A DNA stretch of 64,000 nucleotides from NCBI GenBank assembly GCA_027924585.1, contig BSBM01001383.1, positions 2,752,001-2,816,000 of the forward strand, in the 5' to 3' direction. The notes beneath the pieces are model-generated. The model was not told the origin of the DNA. It made no database searches and saw only the letters and a list, made by a program, of their open reading frames with translations. Source of the DNA: Larix kaempferi. Its lineage: Eukaryota > Streptophyta > Pinopsida > Pinales > Pinaceae. Shown piece after piece: positions 9,327 to 20,669 of this stretch (positions are counted from its first letter, which is position 1; each line of letters begins with the position of its first letter). Both the position numbers and the translations under genes were made by a program.

Positions 9327-11108
9327 TTTTGATTACTACTTGATTGATTTAATTCACAGTCATTTATCTTTGAATTGTGAGTTTTTGTTGCACTTCAAAC
9401 CAGTTTGAATCTTGGTCCTTTTTGACCCTTATTCACCCCTCCTCGCAGTATTTATCTCCCTGTTTAATCACTGAGTCCCCTGGGTTAGCAACAACCCTGA
9501 AAATCTTATTTTTTCTTCTCAAGTTGCGCTTCTTCTTTCCCTTGCCACAGTACCGCGCCCTCATAACTGCCTCCAGCGCGGTAGTACCGCGCCCTCTGCA
9601 TTAGTACCAGAGCGGTACTGTTACAGTGCCGCGCTTCAGCCAGACCATCACCCGCGGTAGTGTCTGCAAGTGTTTAAATTTTTTATCTTTGCTTGGTTTC
9701 CTGAGTTTCTCTCTGCCTTAGGTAGTCTTTACTGTTGCCTGTTAGCATCCTGGTTAATTCTCAGTCTGCATGGTGTGCTTATTACCCAGTTTGTGAGCTT
9801 GATTGTTGATTGAATTAGTGGCACTTTTGACATATTGGTCATTTTTCCAGTTTGATTGCATTAACTTGATTTTTTCACCACAACCAACTCAACATCACTG
9901 TTCTCTGTTACTGAATACTGTAGTTTTACAGTCATATTATCATTATCATTTTTCAGTAAATTAAAAAGATCATTAGTTGAGAGCAATTTTGTTGTTTAAA
10001 TTGAAAAAGTCTATTGGTATTTTGCATAGGGAAATGAACCATTGATTTTGCCATAAAAATTCTCATTCTAGAAGCATTGTAGATTGTAAAATCAGTGCAT
10101 TGAAAAGAGTGTTTACTTCAGTTTGGCTTTGTTTATAAATCGAAAAGAAAAGAAAAATCTTTTACTTTGATTGCTTGTGAAAATTTTCATGCATATTTGA
10201 TCGAAGAACCTCTATCTTTACCTTAGCTAGATTTCATCGAAGACAAAGGCTTGTTTGTGATTCATTCTCATTTGCATGGTTTGAGTCGTCATAACACCAT
10301 CAAGTTTCACGTCCACTACCCGATTGAGTAAAGACAGCCACTAAAATTAATCACCCTAATTAAACCAACTTTAACCTCACTTGAGGAAATCAAAAGAATT
10401 TGGTAGTTAGGTAGGACACCGGGGATAGGCATCAAAATAATTCCCCCTTGTCATTTTCATCTGAGACATAGTCGTTGTCTTTAGGGAACTAAAATCCTCT
10501 AGTACTTATTGACACGGTCACAGCCAGTTTGTGGAGGGGCCTCCTGACTGTTTCCAACTTTCAGGGGTTAAACGGCCGCGAGATTGAGAACCGGACGGAC
10601 TCTGTGGAATACCGCACTCCACTTATCCCTAAGGCAACATCGATCGCTGTCTTCCTCGGAAGGCTGAAGTGCCCAAAACCTTTTTCGACGTGTCATGAAC
10701 GAGGTGGCTTAGTATCTATTCTACTAGGGCTCTTTTACCCAGGATCCCTTTCGGTAGAGGGATATCCTTCTTATATCGGTCTCTCATGTTGTATTGTTCG
10801 ACTTGGATTTCATCACCTTGCGAAGGATACAGCCTGTTGAGGTCTCCAGCTCTTAGTTAGGAGTTTGCTTGCTATCTCATCTTTGTAGAGGGTCATTTTT
10901 TCTTTATAGGGACTGCTTGTTGGCATTCTGGCCATTTTTGTTGATTAGCTCGCTTATTGAGACACCGGTCTCAGTATAGATTTTAGAGCTTGCTTTTTTG
11001 GCCTGTGAGCCTTGCTTTTTCTAGCTCCTCTTCTGCACACTCGGTTGCATTAGAGTTTTTGAGTTCTTTGTTTACGATACTGCCCCCGATTTTCATTTTC
11101 CTGTCATC
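9327..11108 (+). other. Leader of element A, non-coding
   Basis: About 1.8 kb between primer site and gag start. Short open frames exist (for example 10529-10840) but resemble nothing I know. It contains the CCGCG-motif cluster at 9551-9660. I see no other structure. Confidence 0.7.
9551..9660 (+). repeat. TACCGCG/CGCGGTA motif cluster in the leader
   Basis: Several copies of (G)TACCGCG and its reverse complement CGCGGTA(C) lie within 110 bp, giving alternative short stems. The same motif recurs in both LTRs and in the antisense-gene intron at 20670-20815. Confidence 0.8.
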
Positions 11109-14100
11109 ATGTCAGATCTACCACGAAGATCACGAAGACAACAGGGCCAAAGCCCTCCACCACCACCACCGCCACGGACTACTGGTCCGCCTGCATCACG
11201 CATTCCTGCTCCTCCTGGCCGCGGTGTTGGTCGAGGCAACATTCCACTGCCAATACGTACAACATCTTCAGTTACGCCCGTAACTGCCACACACAGCACA
11301 GTCTCAGGATCTATTGCAGCTTCTGCAACCACTAGCATGTCTGAGACTTCCACTGTCACGTCACCCACTGTCATTCCAGATTTATCTGTTATAGTGGACA
11401 CAGTTACCGTAACTGAACCTAGTACAACCCAGAGTACTAGACCAGAGGTCATCCTTCTACCGGATGCCAACACTTCCCGTCCATCAGACACTTTTCATGA
11501 TGATATAGACGGATCTATTGGCACCACAGAAGGTTCCGACCAGGACATACCTGGCTTAATTTCAGTCCCAGGCGGATACGTTGAAATCGTTGAAGATACT
11601 CGTCTACCTGACACACCTTTTGAACCTGATTATGGTTTCATCACTTCCCAGGCGGATCTTCCACCTGTTATCACTACGTCACCCAACGTTCATCCTCAGG
11701 AGACAAGTTCTTCTAGCAACGTACCTCGTACTTCAGCTCTACCCAACCTCCCTCCGGGACATGAAATCATGGCTTCCATCCAGTCTAGTATGGTTAGCCT
11801 AGCGAACTCTCCGTTAGCATCGGCACGGTTTAGACGCAGCACAGAGCACATGCTCTCGTCAGTCTCTAGATATCCCCCTGACACTCGTCCTTCTGACTAT
11901 AGGGATCCCAACACCCCGTCTAGCACAGAGTTTCGACACTCCTTTGCAGACGGTGCAGGACCTTCAGATGTTATCATACCTAGTTTCCTCACGGATCCCC
12001 AAAACCTTTTCCAGGACATGAACTCGGACCCAGTTATCGAGGGTCCTCCTACCATTGAACATGTCATGAACGACGCTAATACCCCTGGGCTAAATTCCCC
12101 GCATTTACTGTCATCACCCATATTTGATGCACATTCTATCAGGGATAACCCAGTTTTTTCCCCGTCCTCACCTGTTCGATATGGACGACCCCCTCCGCAA
12201 ATAGGTACTTTTGGCGTCGTTGGCCAATCCACGTTATCATATTTGACCAGCAGCAGAAGAACGCTTAGTCACACTGCTGGATCTTCCGATTGGACCGGAG
12301 GATCACCCTCAGCCACCATTTACACTATCTCAGGAGGTGGACAACCGACTACAGTGGTCCCCAACCCTAGCTACCAAATCCCCCCTGGTGGGCCATCAAC
12401 CCAACCAGTTGGTGGACAACCTTTTGTTGGGAACCCTGTTTCGAGTCAACAACCTCCAACTGGTGGGCCATCAACCCAACCAGTTGGAGGACAACCTTTT
12501 GCTGGGAACCCACTTCCCAGTCAACAACCTCCTCACATAGGGCCATCCAACCTAACTGCTGGTAGACAACCTATTGGCTCAATCCAACAAGCTTCCCAAC
12601 CAGCAGCGTCTACTCAGTTCGGTATGTACAATCCACCTGGCAGTGGGCAACTTTATTCCGGTGTTCCAACCGGGCCTTACTCTCAACAACCCCTGTCAGG
12701 CATGCTTCCTTCTTGGGATCATCAAATCCCACAGAGTGGGGGGTACTCACTTTTTGGAAACTGGAACCAAGCTGGGGGGCAATCTCAGATTTCCCCCAAC
12801 TTGAATTCTGGCTTCCCTTACCCTTCAGCTGCCACCGCTCCATGGAACCCATCACTTCAATTTCCACTCGCTCCTCAAGCAGGAACGAGCCTTCCATGGA
12901 CACCACCGTCGCAGCCACCCCCCAACCCTGCTATGGGAAATCCTCCACTTGCACAGTATAGTGGTAACATCCCTGGAACACAACAATTCCAAGGAACTTT
13001 TCCCCAACAAGGAACAGCAACCATTCCTGGGTATCAACAGCCTCAGGGTACTATACCCACTCAGCAGAACACTCACCAACCGGTTGCTTACAATCAACCG
13101 GTTAACCAGATGGCTTACCATCCACAGAATTTCCAGCAGTATCCCGCGGGAAACTCATATGGGTATAACACACAGCAGTATGCTATGCAGGGCCCTCCAG
13201 GGTTCTCGGCACCACATGGTTATTACTCATTCCCGCAGACCAACCGTCAACTTCCCTTTTTGGCCACACACGATTTACCTGATTTATCGAGGCTTATCAA
13301 CGATCCTATATGGCATGAACCTCACTGGCCACCTATCCCAGCCAAACTACCATTGGACATTCCTAAGTTCGATGCCAAACCCAGGGAAGACCCCAAGAAC
13401 CACGTGATGACCTTCCATCTTTGGTGTTCATCCAACTCCTTGATGGATGATTCCATCCGACTTCGGCTCTTCCAACGTACACTCACCGAAACGGCAGCAA
13501 AATGGTATATCGAGCTGCCACAAAACTCTTTTCGTGATTTCAACACTTTGGCTATGCAGTTTCTGACACATTTCCAGCTTCCCATCCGGTATGAGACTGG
13601 AACAGAACTGCTAACTTCACTGCGTCAAACCACTTCTACACACATTTCGGATCACATCCACGAGTGGCGAAGACGCCGTAGGCTAATAAAGGCACCTATT
13701 CCGGATCAGCTACTTGCTGATTGGTTTACAAAATCCTTTTTGCCTCCCATAGCCAGAGATATTGCTATGCGCGGACCGGTTATAGAAGAACAAGCCATCT
13801 CGGTAGCACAATACATGGATTTGGTATATACCCAATCCGGTACTTTACATGAACTTCTTCCACATGCCTCCCGCGTTCACACTGATCCTACGAAGCCTAC
13901 CGCTGAACCACCCATCGATGGTATCGTTGGTTCAGTCAAGGCTCAGCCTGCTACCAACTCGACGGGACAACAAGCTTCCGCTTCCCCCGCTTTTACCCAG
14001 GCCGCTTCAAAAGCTTCCACCTCTCCTGCTGTCTCCTCCGAAGTGAATGCAGTCCAATCTACGTCACAACCATCCGGAGGAAAGAAGAAAAACAATCGTG

Positions 14101-15368
14101 GTAAACCCAAAAAGAACCAGCAGGAGAACCCCAAGCCACAACCTACCCAGAATGACCAGAAACCACGTCGAAAAGCTAAGTTTCCCTGCTTGATTTGTCA
14201 AGATGATCATTATACGCGTGACTGTCCCTACAAGGACGAGGTCCATAAGTTCGTTAAAGGATCCTCTCGCCCGGAAGTGCTAACTGACCCTTTCCCCCAA
14301 CAACAACAGCAAATGGTTTCCCAAGAATCCCCACAAGGGGGCAACCCGACCAATCCTTCCCGTGGAGAGACGTCCACAAACCGCGAAATCCTAATGACAA
14401 GTAATGAGGAGATTAATATCACCACTCTTTCAAAGACGTATGACAATCCTCCAAGTTCAAACAAACAATCGGAGATAGCCAAAGGCAAATCTCCTGTTGA
14501 AGATCCGATTCCTATTCCCCCTCCTAATGGTCATCTCCATATCGAGAGACCACTTATGGATACAGTGCTACGCCCACCCAAGGGCACCATACGAAAGGCG
14601 ACATTCAATCCGAATGCGCGAGCTGCCCAAAACTACAACATTGTTGAGGATTTGGCTCAAGCACCTTGCGCTATGTCAACTCTCGAGGTTCTCCAACACT
14701 GCCCCACGCAGCGCAGAACCCTACTTTCAGCACTGGGGGCACTGGACCCAGATACTTCAAACTCCATCATGTTTAACTTGGAGCACGCTAAACCTAGGCT
14801 TTCTCACCAGTTAGCCTTCCAGGTGCATACGAAAATCCGTGGAAATGTTATCCACCGCACTGTGTTAGATGAGGGTGCTTCCACGTCGATTATGTCTTTG
14901 AATTGCTGGAGAGCCTTAGGCTCACCCGAGGTCACAACCTCTCCCACTACTCTTAGGGCATTTGATGGACATGGTTTTCAACCATATGGACTCATTCCCT
15001 CAATCGGTGTTGAACTGGGGGGCAAAACAGTATCCGTACACATCGAAGTCGTAGATGCACCTTTGGATTATAATCTCCTACTTGGTCGGAATTGGTTCTA
15101 TGCCATGACCGCCATAGCATCTACAGTCTTCCGGATTGTACAATTTCCTCATGAAGGGAAAATTGTCACTATTGATCAACTGGATTACTGTGTCCCAGAC
15201 TCCCATCCGAACTCCACCCATCCCGTTATTGGATCAACCTCGGTACCGGTTCCAAGACATAGGTGTTGGTCTCATGAAGGATTCATCCCTCATTGGAGTT
15301 TTTCCAGAGCTGGGAACCCATCTTCAACCAGTCAACATGATTTCGTCGCATGTCACCCCTTCCGATGA
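11109..15368 (+). CDS. Gag-protease polyprotein of element A
   Basis: An open frame of 1419 residues. Residues 1 to about 730 are Pro/Gln/Ser/Thr-rich and probably disordered, with a 29-residue tandem duplication (GGPSTQPVGGQPF...) near 425-480. The Ty3-type capsid domain lies at about 737-910 (LDIPKFDAKPREDP, WYIELPQNSF, LRQTTSTHISDHI). A Lys-rich segment and one zinc knuckle, CLICQDDHYTRDC (C-x2-C-x3-H-x4-C), follow near 1026. The retropepsin is at about 1235-1370, with LDEGAST at the active site in place of DSG and LLLGRNWFYAM near its end. Gag builds the particle and the protease processes it. The start is the first ATG of the frame. The frame overlaps pol in +1 register. It is intact and probably still translatable. 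Confidence 0.92.
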   Translation: MSDLPRRSRRQQGQSPPPPPPPRTTGPPASRIPAPPGRGVGRGNIPLPIRTTSSVTPVTATHSTVSGSIAASATTSMSETSTVTSPTVIPDLSVIVDTVTVTEPSTTQSTRPEVILLPDANTSRPSDTFHDDIDGSIGTTEGSDQDIPGLISVPGGYVEIVEDTRLPDTPFEPDYGFITSQADLPPVITTSPNVHPQETSSSSNVPRTSALPNLPPGHEIMASIQSSMVSLANSPLASARFRRSTEHMLSSVSRYPPDTRPSDYRDPNTPSSTEFRHSFADGAGPSDVIIPSFLTDPQNLFQDMNSDPVIEGPPTIEHVMNDANTPGLNSPHLLSSPIFDAHSIRDNPVFSPSSPVRYGRPPPQIGTFGVVGQSTLSYLTSSRRTLSHTAGSSDWTGGSPSATIYTISGGGQPTTVVPNPSYQIPPGGPSTQPVGGQPFVGNPVSSQQPPTGGPSTQPVGGQPFAGNPLPSQQPPHIGPSNLTAGRQPIGSIQQASQPAASTQFGMYNPPGSGQLYSGVPTGPYSQQPLSGMLPSWDHQIPQSGGYSLFGNWNQAGGQSQISPNLNSGFPYPSAATAPWNPSLQFPLAPQAGTSLPWTPPSQPPPNPAMGNPPLAQYSGNIPGTQQFQGTFPQQGTATIPGYQQPQGTIPTQQNTHQPVAYNQPVNQMAYHPQNFQQYPAGNSYGYNTQQYAMQGPPGFSAPHGYYSFPQTNRQLPFLATHDLPDLSRLINDPIWHEPHWPPIPAKLPLDIPKFDAKPREDPKNHVMTFHLWCSSNSLMDDSIRLRLFQRTLTETAAKWYIELPQNSFRDFNTLAMQFLTHFQLPIRYETGTELLTSLRQTTSTHISDHIHEWRRRRRLIKAPIPDQLLADWFTKSFLPPIARDIAMRGPVIEEQAISVAQYMDLVYTQSGTLHELLPHASRVHTDPTKPTAEPPIDGIVGSVKAQPATNSTGQQASASPAFTQAASKASTSPAVSSEVNAVQSTSQPSGGKKKNNRGKPKKNQQENPKPQPTQNDQKPRRKAKFPCLICQDDHYTRDCPYKDEVHKFVKGSSRPEVLTDPFPQQQQQMVSQESPQGGNPTNPSRGETSTNREILMTSNEEINITTLSKTYDNPPSSNKQSEIAKGKSPVEDPIPIPPPNGHLHIERPLMDTVLRPPKGTIRKATFNPNARAAQNYNIVEDLAQAPCAMSTLEVLQHCPTQRRTLLSALGALDPDTSNSIMFNLEHAKPRLSHQLAFQVHTKIRGNVIHRTVLDEGASTSIMSLNCWRALGSPEVTTSPTTLRAFDGHGFQPYGLIPSIGVELGGKTVSVHIEVVDAPLDYNLLLGRNWFYAMTAIASTVFRIVQFPHEGKIVTIDQLDYCVPDSHPNSTHPVIGSTSVPVPRHRCWSHEGFIPHWSFSRAGNPSSTSQHDFVACHPFR

Positions 15369-17300
15369 TTCATGGGTGATTCCGAGTCCTACTCAGATCC
15401 AAGGCTATGGCAATTCCATGCCTTTGAACAGAAACCTTGCAGCATATGACGCGATCCAATCAGCCACGAATTGGGTCGACTGTTCTACTGATCACACAGT
15501 GGCACAGCTCTCGACTGAAACTCATACACACCCACCATTGTTTGATCCTCTCAACTTGATTTTTCCCACTGACGAATCAATCATAGAGGTTATGTGCGGT
15601 GATGAGCCACCATGGGGAGATTTTCATCATCGATCTTCATTCCCCACCATTCAGTCACTTGAGCCTGACACCAAATCCAGTGCTTCACTTGGGATGGTTC
15701 AAACCAAGTTCCCTACTTCCCTCGACGAAGTATTTTCCGAAGGCAACTTGGCCAACCTTATGGCAACCACTCCCATCGATATCTCAGTGAAGCCTGGTAT
15801 CGTGGAAAACGTACACATTGGAAAAATATGCACTCCTCTCGAAATGGAGTTCTATAATGCCTACTTTAAAACTTTCCGCGATGTTTTTGCTTGGAGTTAT
15901 GAAGAGATGCCAGGGATTGACCCGTCGATTGTGGTCCACGAAATTCCAACTTTCCCTGGCGCCCGACCTGTTCGGCAAAAGCTTCGACCCGTTCATCCTC
16001 GTAAGGAAGCCGCCATTAAAGCAGAAGTTGAAAAACTTTTGCGTGCTGGTTTTATCTATCCTGTCCCATTGACAGAATGGGTATCCAACATCGTTCCCGT
16101 AGCCAAGAAACAGGGAACGATTAGAGTCTGTGTTGATTACCGTGATTTGAACAAAGCTTGTCCCAAGGACAACTACCCAACTCCGTTTATTGACCAGATC
16201 ATCGACAACTGTGCCGGAAGTGTTATCTTTTCATTTATGGATGGCTTCTCTGGCTATAATCAGATCGATATCCTCCCAGCCGACCAGCACAAAACGACCT
16301 TTATCTGCCCTTGGGGGATCTTTGCATATCGAAAGTTACCTTTTGGCCTGAAAAATGCCGGGGCAACTTTCCAACGGGCGATGTCCTACGCATTCCATGA
16401 CATCAAACATATCGTAGAGCCGTATCTTGATGAGCTTCCCGCTCACTCTCGAACTCGGGAAGAACATCCAGATCACTTGAGTGCCATTTTCGAAAGGTGC
16501 CGGCGCTACAATATACGTTTGAACCCGCATAAGTGCGTCTTCTATGTAGAAGCCGGAAAACTATTGGGCTTCATAGTCTCCAAAGACGGGATACGTCTAG
16601 ATCCTGCAAAGGTGGCAGCTATCATAGCCCTGCCTTCACCTACCAATATTCCAGAACTTCAATGTTTGCAAGGGCATGCAAACTTTCTACGCCGTTTTAT
16701 CTGCAATCTGTCCGAGATAACAAAAGGCTACATGCGGCTTCTCAAGAAGAATGTTCCCTTCATATGGGATGACGAAGCCCAACGCTCCTTTGACAATTTA
16801 AAGGCAGCCTTAACCAAAGATCCTGTGATTCAACCCCCCAATTACACACAGGACTATATCCTTTATCTCGCAGCCTCGATTTCCACCATTGGTATGGTGT
16901 TAGTCCAGGAAGACCACAACGACATAGAACATGTGGTGTACTATCTCAGCAAGAGTCTTCTCGACTTTGAAACTCGCTACTCACATGTTGAAAAGCTGGC
17001 TCTGGCAACAGTATTTGCTGTCCAGAGATTCCGTCATTACATCTTACTCCGCCGGACCACCGTCATCGCCGATTTCAATCCGATGTACTATATCCTCACA
17101 CAACAAGTGCTTGGGGGCAAGTACTCCCGTTGGATTGTCATCCTCCAAGAGTTTGACTTGGAATTTGTCAAAGCCAAGTCTAAGAAATCTCTGGTCTTTG
17201 CTGAGTTAATTTGTAACCTGCCCCGTGCTACTGAGCAATCCGAGCCCATTGATTCTCTTCCCGATGAATCATTGTTCCTCATTAGCACGTCTGATCCGTG
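15136..17300 (+). pseudogene. Pol of element A: reverse transcriptase and degenerate first RNase H
   Basis: The frame is open from at least 15136 and overlaps gag-pro by more than 230 nt in +1 register, so a frameshift, splice or mutation must link them. RT blocks run from VVHEIPTFPGARPVRQK (about 15930) through VPVAKKQGTIRVCVDYRDL, SFMDGFSGYNQIDI and PFGLKNAGATFQRAM. The polymerase box reads PYLDELPAHS at about 16420-16450, so the second catalytic Asp of YxDD is Glu. RNase H follows (YILYLAASISTIG, HVEKLALATV, KSLVFAELICN) with the first and last catalytic acids replaced. This matches the Tat pattern of a non-catalytic first RNase H backed up by a second one downstream. The altered YxDD probably disables the enzyme. 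Confidence 0.9.
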
Positions 17301-18543
17301 GTATGGGGATATTCTCTTATATCTCCAAACCCAACGCTTCAGTCCCGATCTCACCCGCGATGAACGACGACGTATCAGACATCACGCAAAATACTACCTT
17401 ATAGTGAACGATACTTTGTATCGACGTGGTGTCGACACCGTCCTTCGACGCTGTTTGACCTTAGATGAGGCGGAACGCGTTATCAACAACTGCCACGCTG
17501 GAGCATGTGGTGGTCATATCTCTGGGATGGCTACGGCCCAGAAAATATTGCGAGCAGGATACTTCTGGCCCTCAATTTTCAAAGACTGCATTGAAACAGT
17601 CAAGAAGTGTCCGCCATGTCAATTCTTTCATAGCAAAGCACACTCGCATCCTGCTCCACTCCATCCTGTCATTGTCGTCGGCCCCTTCTCCAAATGGGGC
17701 ATCGATTTTATGCACTATAAGCCCACTTCAGCCGGGGGGCATAGCTATGTCATAGTAGCTGTCGACTATTTTACAAAATGGGCTGAAGCGATGCCTACAT
17801 ATGCTTAAGACGGCAAAACAGCAGCGCAGTTCATATTCAATCATATCATACCTAGATTCGGTGTCCCACAGTCTATAGTGACCGATCATGGTTCCCATTT
17901 TAGGAACCATATGATCGAAGAACTAAGTGCCAAACTGGGTTTTCGCCATGAAAACTCAACCCCGTATTACCCACAAGCTAATGGCCAAGTTGAAGCCATT
18001 AATAAAGTCCTGAAAAGAATGATTCAGCGCATTGTGGGTACCCAAAAGTCCAATTGGCACTCAGCTCTGTTCTCAGCACTGTGGGCATACCGAACCTCAG
18101 TGAAAAGTGCTACTGGGTTTACACCATTTCAATTGGTGTACGGCCTAGAAGCCATTCTCCCGATTGAATGTGAAATTCCATCACTCAAGATAGCCATAGA
18201 GCTACTTCCACACACTACTTCCGAAGAAGAACGGTTTCTATACCTAGCCAAACTAGATGAAACCCGCCGCGACGCCGCTTTGGCTAATGAAGCTCACAAA
18301 AAACGCGTCAAAGCTCAATACGACAAATCCGTTCAACCTCGGATCTTCAATGAGGGTGACCTCGTACTTACATATGATCAAATGCATGATAAGCTTGGAA
18401 AAGGTAAACTTGAATCTATGTGGTACGGCCCCTTCATTGTAAAACGTGTCTTAGAAAAAGGAGCCTATGAACTAGTCGATTGTGATGGTACGCCATTGGC
18501 ACGGCCCCGCAACGGGCTATACCTCAAGCGTTTCTACGCGTGA
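17301..18543 (+). pseudogene. Pol of element A: integrase with one internal stop
   Basis: Integrase continues in the pol frame. The zinc-binding HHCC is visible as NCHAGACGGHISG ... VKKCPPCQ (about 17490-17620). The catalytic acids are in KWGIDFMHY, SIVTDHGSHF and PQANGQVEAINK. A single TAA at 17806-17808 interrupts the core between the first and second Asp, and the frame reopens at once to 18543. The C-terminal part (FNEGDLVLTY, KLESMWYGPFIVKRV, GLYLKRFYA) is complete. One nonsense codon is the only visible defect, in keeping with the young LTR age. Confidence 0.93.
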
Positions 18544-18664
18544 GGTTACCCTACGCAGGTTACTTGTTGTACATAATGTACTTAGTTTGATTTTTGCTTT
18601 CTATTTAGTGTGCGCATGGACCTCATGTATCTACTCTTACGTTGACTTGTGACTTTATGCGCAG

Positions 18665-19078
18665 ATGTCAGCCTACTTTGGGTTCGCCGACGGTGCAAGC
18701 CGACATACTCGGAATCTCGCTTCCGCAGCATGGGTGATTTATTCCCCCACTGGCGAGTTGATTTCTTCAGGAGCCAATTGTTTAGGTCCTGCAACCAACA
18801 ATATCGCGGAGTACCATGCAGTCATTGGTCTCTTGACAGAGGTTGCTTCACTCGGGATTGACTCCTTATCAGTCTTTTTAGACTCCCAACTCGTGGTTTC
18901 TCATTTAAACCGTGTTTACACAGTTCGCGATCCTACATTACTTCGGTTATTTCGAAGAGTACGCCTCTTGGAACGGTCATTTGATTTTATCACATATCAA
19001 CACATACCGAGAGAATTCAATTGTATTTTCGATTCATTGGCTAATTACATTTTGGATTGGCATCTTGCCCATACATAA
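18665..19078 (+). CDS. Second, archaeal-type RNase H of element A
   Basis: A 137-residue frame 120 bp after the end of integrase. It reads GFADGASRHTRNLASAA (first Asp), ATNNIAEYHAVIGLL (Glu), VFLDSQLVVSHL (second Asp) and a C-terminal FDSLANYILDW. This is the archaeal-like RNase H fold that Tat-lineage elements carry after integrase. It probably takes over RNA removal, since the first RNase H in pol has lost catalytic acids. I took the ATG at 18665, but it may be translated as a readthrough or fused product with pol. The equivalent in element B (33851-34279) is broken by stops, whereas this copy is open. Confidence 0.88.
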   Translation: MSAYFGFADGASRHTRNLASAAWVIYSPTGELISSGANCLGPATNNIAEYHAVIGLLTEVASLGIDSLSVFLDSQLVVSHLNRVYTVRDPTLLRLFRRVRLLERSFDFITYQHIPREFNCIFDSLANYILDWHLAHT

Positions 19079-19281
19079 AAACATCATAAAAAATAAAATG
19101 CACAAGTCATTGTAAATATTTAGATCATAAATAGGTCCATATCACTGTATATAAGAGTGTTTTTTCAAAAATACATAAAGTTTGTGTCAAAGACAAAATT
19201 GGGGATCAAATCCCATATACAAAAAATTGGCCCTCAAAGCCTACATATCGCATACATGCCGCAAAGAGATCAAAGGACCAT
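19079..19281. other. Short AT-rich spacer between converging reading frames
   Basis: It separates the + strand RNase H from the end of the antisense gene. No ORF or clear motif was found. Confidence 0.6.
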
Positions 19282-20583
19282 CTATGGAGACCTAGGAGAC
19301 CTATCATGTCCCTCATCGGACTCCTCCCGCTGCTGGTGGTAACACACCACAGCTCGAACTACCCTGCGAAGAAGTCGACTGATACGACCAGGTACACCCA
19401 CGGTATGCCGCTGGAGGTGGTAAGGGACGTCATCCATCCGCATAGCAGGGATACCATGTGTCAATCCCTACAGGTTCCTCTCAATGTCCCGGACACCTCC
19501 TGCCTCATCTTCATCTTCCTCTTCGTCAGGAGCAGCTTGACGATCCACACCGCCACGACGTAGCGGAGAGTATCCAGCTGGCCTCTGTGGTCCACGGTCT
19601 GCAACATGCATGCGAATATATATTAGGCGTCTTTTACACATTCTAAAAAAGCAATAAAAATTAAATATTCAAAAAGAAAAAATATATACATATCCATGAA
19701 GGTCATACCAGAGTTGTCCCAGTCATCGTCCTCTGGCAATGCCAAGTCGATATCCTCACGGAAATCTACCCCTGAATAGGGATAGTAGTCAATCATGACT
19801 ATCTGCTCCTCTAGCCAAGAGAAGAATTCCTCTCCAAAGGCTAGCCGCTGAGGTCCCCCGAGGCGTCTAGCATAGTCACTCCATCGAGCCATCCATGGCT
19901 CAGTAGGTGGACGAGGGGGCATAGATATCTGTGGACGTAGTAGTGGCACCCTCGCCAAAAAGAAAGTGACCAGGATGCTCCCATAGCCAAACTGGGTATT
20001 TTTCCCAGTCCTACACTTATGCACCTGTTCCTTCAGATTGGACAACACTGCATCACACCAGTTGAAAACTGTTCCCCCCATGCACTCTGCTGCGAGATTC
20101 GCCTGCGTGCGGGATGCCTGATGTGGACTCACGCTTCCCGCTGCACGCGTGATAGTGAATAGCAAGGTTTTTAAAGGAAGATTTGTGACCTCTTTTATGG
20201 CCACCTTCCCACTTTTCTTACTCGAACCTGCCTGGCAATATCGAGCAATCAAGTCATCTGTGCTTGATTCTGAAGCAGTGTACCCGGTAAAGTTCGGCCG
20301 GGCCCCTCTCTTTGAGAGGCCCGTGAGGAAGTAAATATCCTCGAGTTGGATTTCAAGCACATTCTCTCCCACTCGGAAAGCTTGAATGTCAGGGTCCCAC
20401 AATTGGATAAGGTGAGTAAGGAGCTTAGGTTGTTGGCGGATCCCTTTGGTCTTGAAAAACTTTAGCAAACCACATTCTCGCAATGCGGTCACGGTTGGTA
20501 AGTCATTTTCGGCTGCAAAATCATCCGCTTCGTGCTCTCTCTCTTTCCAGCTTACCATTTTGCTCCGAATAAGTTGCAAATCC
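19282..20583 (-). CDS. Antisense spliced gene with plant-mobile-domain-like protein (element A)
   Basis: It reads against the element. The main exon is 20583-19709, with an acceptor TTTTGCAG just upstream and a start ATG at 20558-20556. A GT...AG intron of 110 nt (19708-19599) follows and is phase 1. Exon 2 starts at 19598 with a first stop TAG at 19470-19468, beyond which the same frame stays open to 19282. The spliced frame up to the TAG is 326 residues. The main exon shows the PMD-like pattern: ALRECGLLKFFKTKG, LTHLIQLWDPDIQAFRVGE, LEIQLEDIYFLTGLSKRG, then GTVFNWCDAVLSNLKEQ and RVPLLRPQISMP. The exon-2 part is Arg/acid-rich. PMD proteins occur in plant genes and in transposons and have been linked to chromatin silencing in host proteins; the role here is unknown. 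Element B has the same exon layout, which argues that the gene is real. Confidence 0.82.
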
Positions 20584-20669
20584 CTGCAAAAGGGCAAAAA
20601 AAACAATTAATAACTATTTAACAACTTACTTCCAGCAAAAAATTGGAGAAAATTTGATTTTTTGAACTT

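Noticed and set aside
10529-10840. 103-codon frame in the element A leader
   Set aside because: No homology that I recognise, and nothing comparable in elements B or C.
11093-11491. 132-codon antisense frame under the start of gag of element A
   Set aside because: It is the shadow of a Pro/Thr-rich coding segment; composition explains the lack of stops.
11109-18543. Endogenous pararetrovirus
   Set aside because: LTRs, primer site, target duplication and integrase are present, and movement protein is absent, so it is an LTR retrotransposon.
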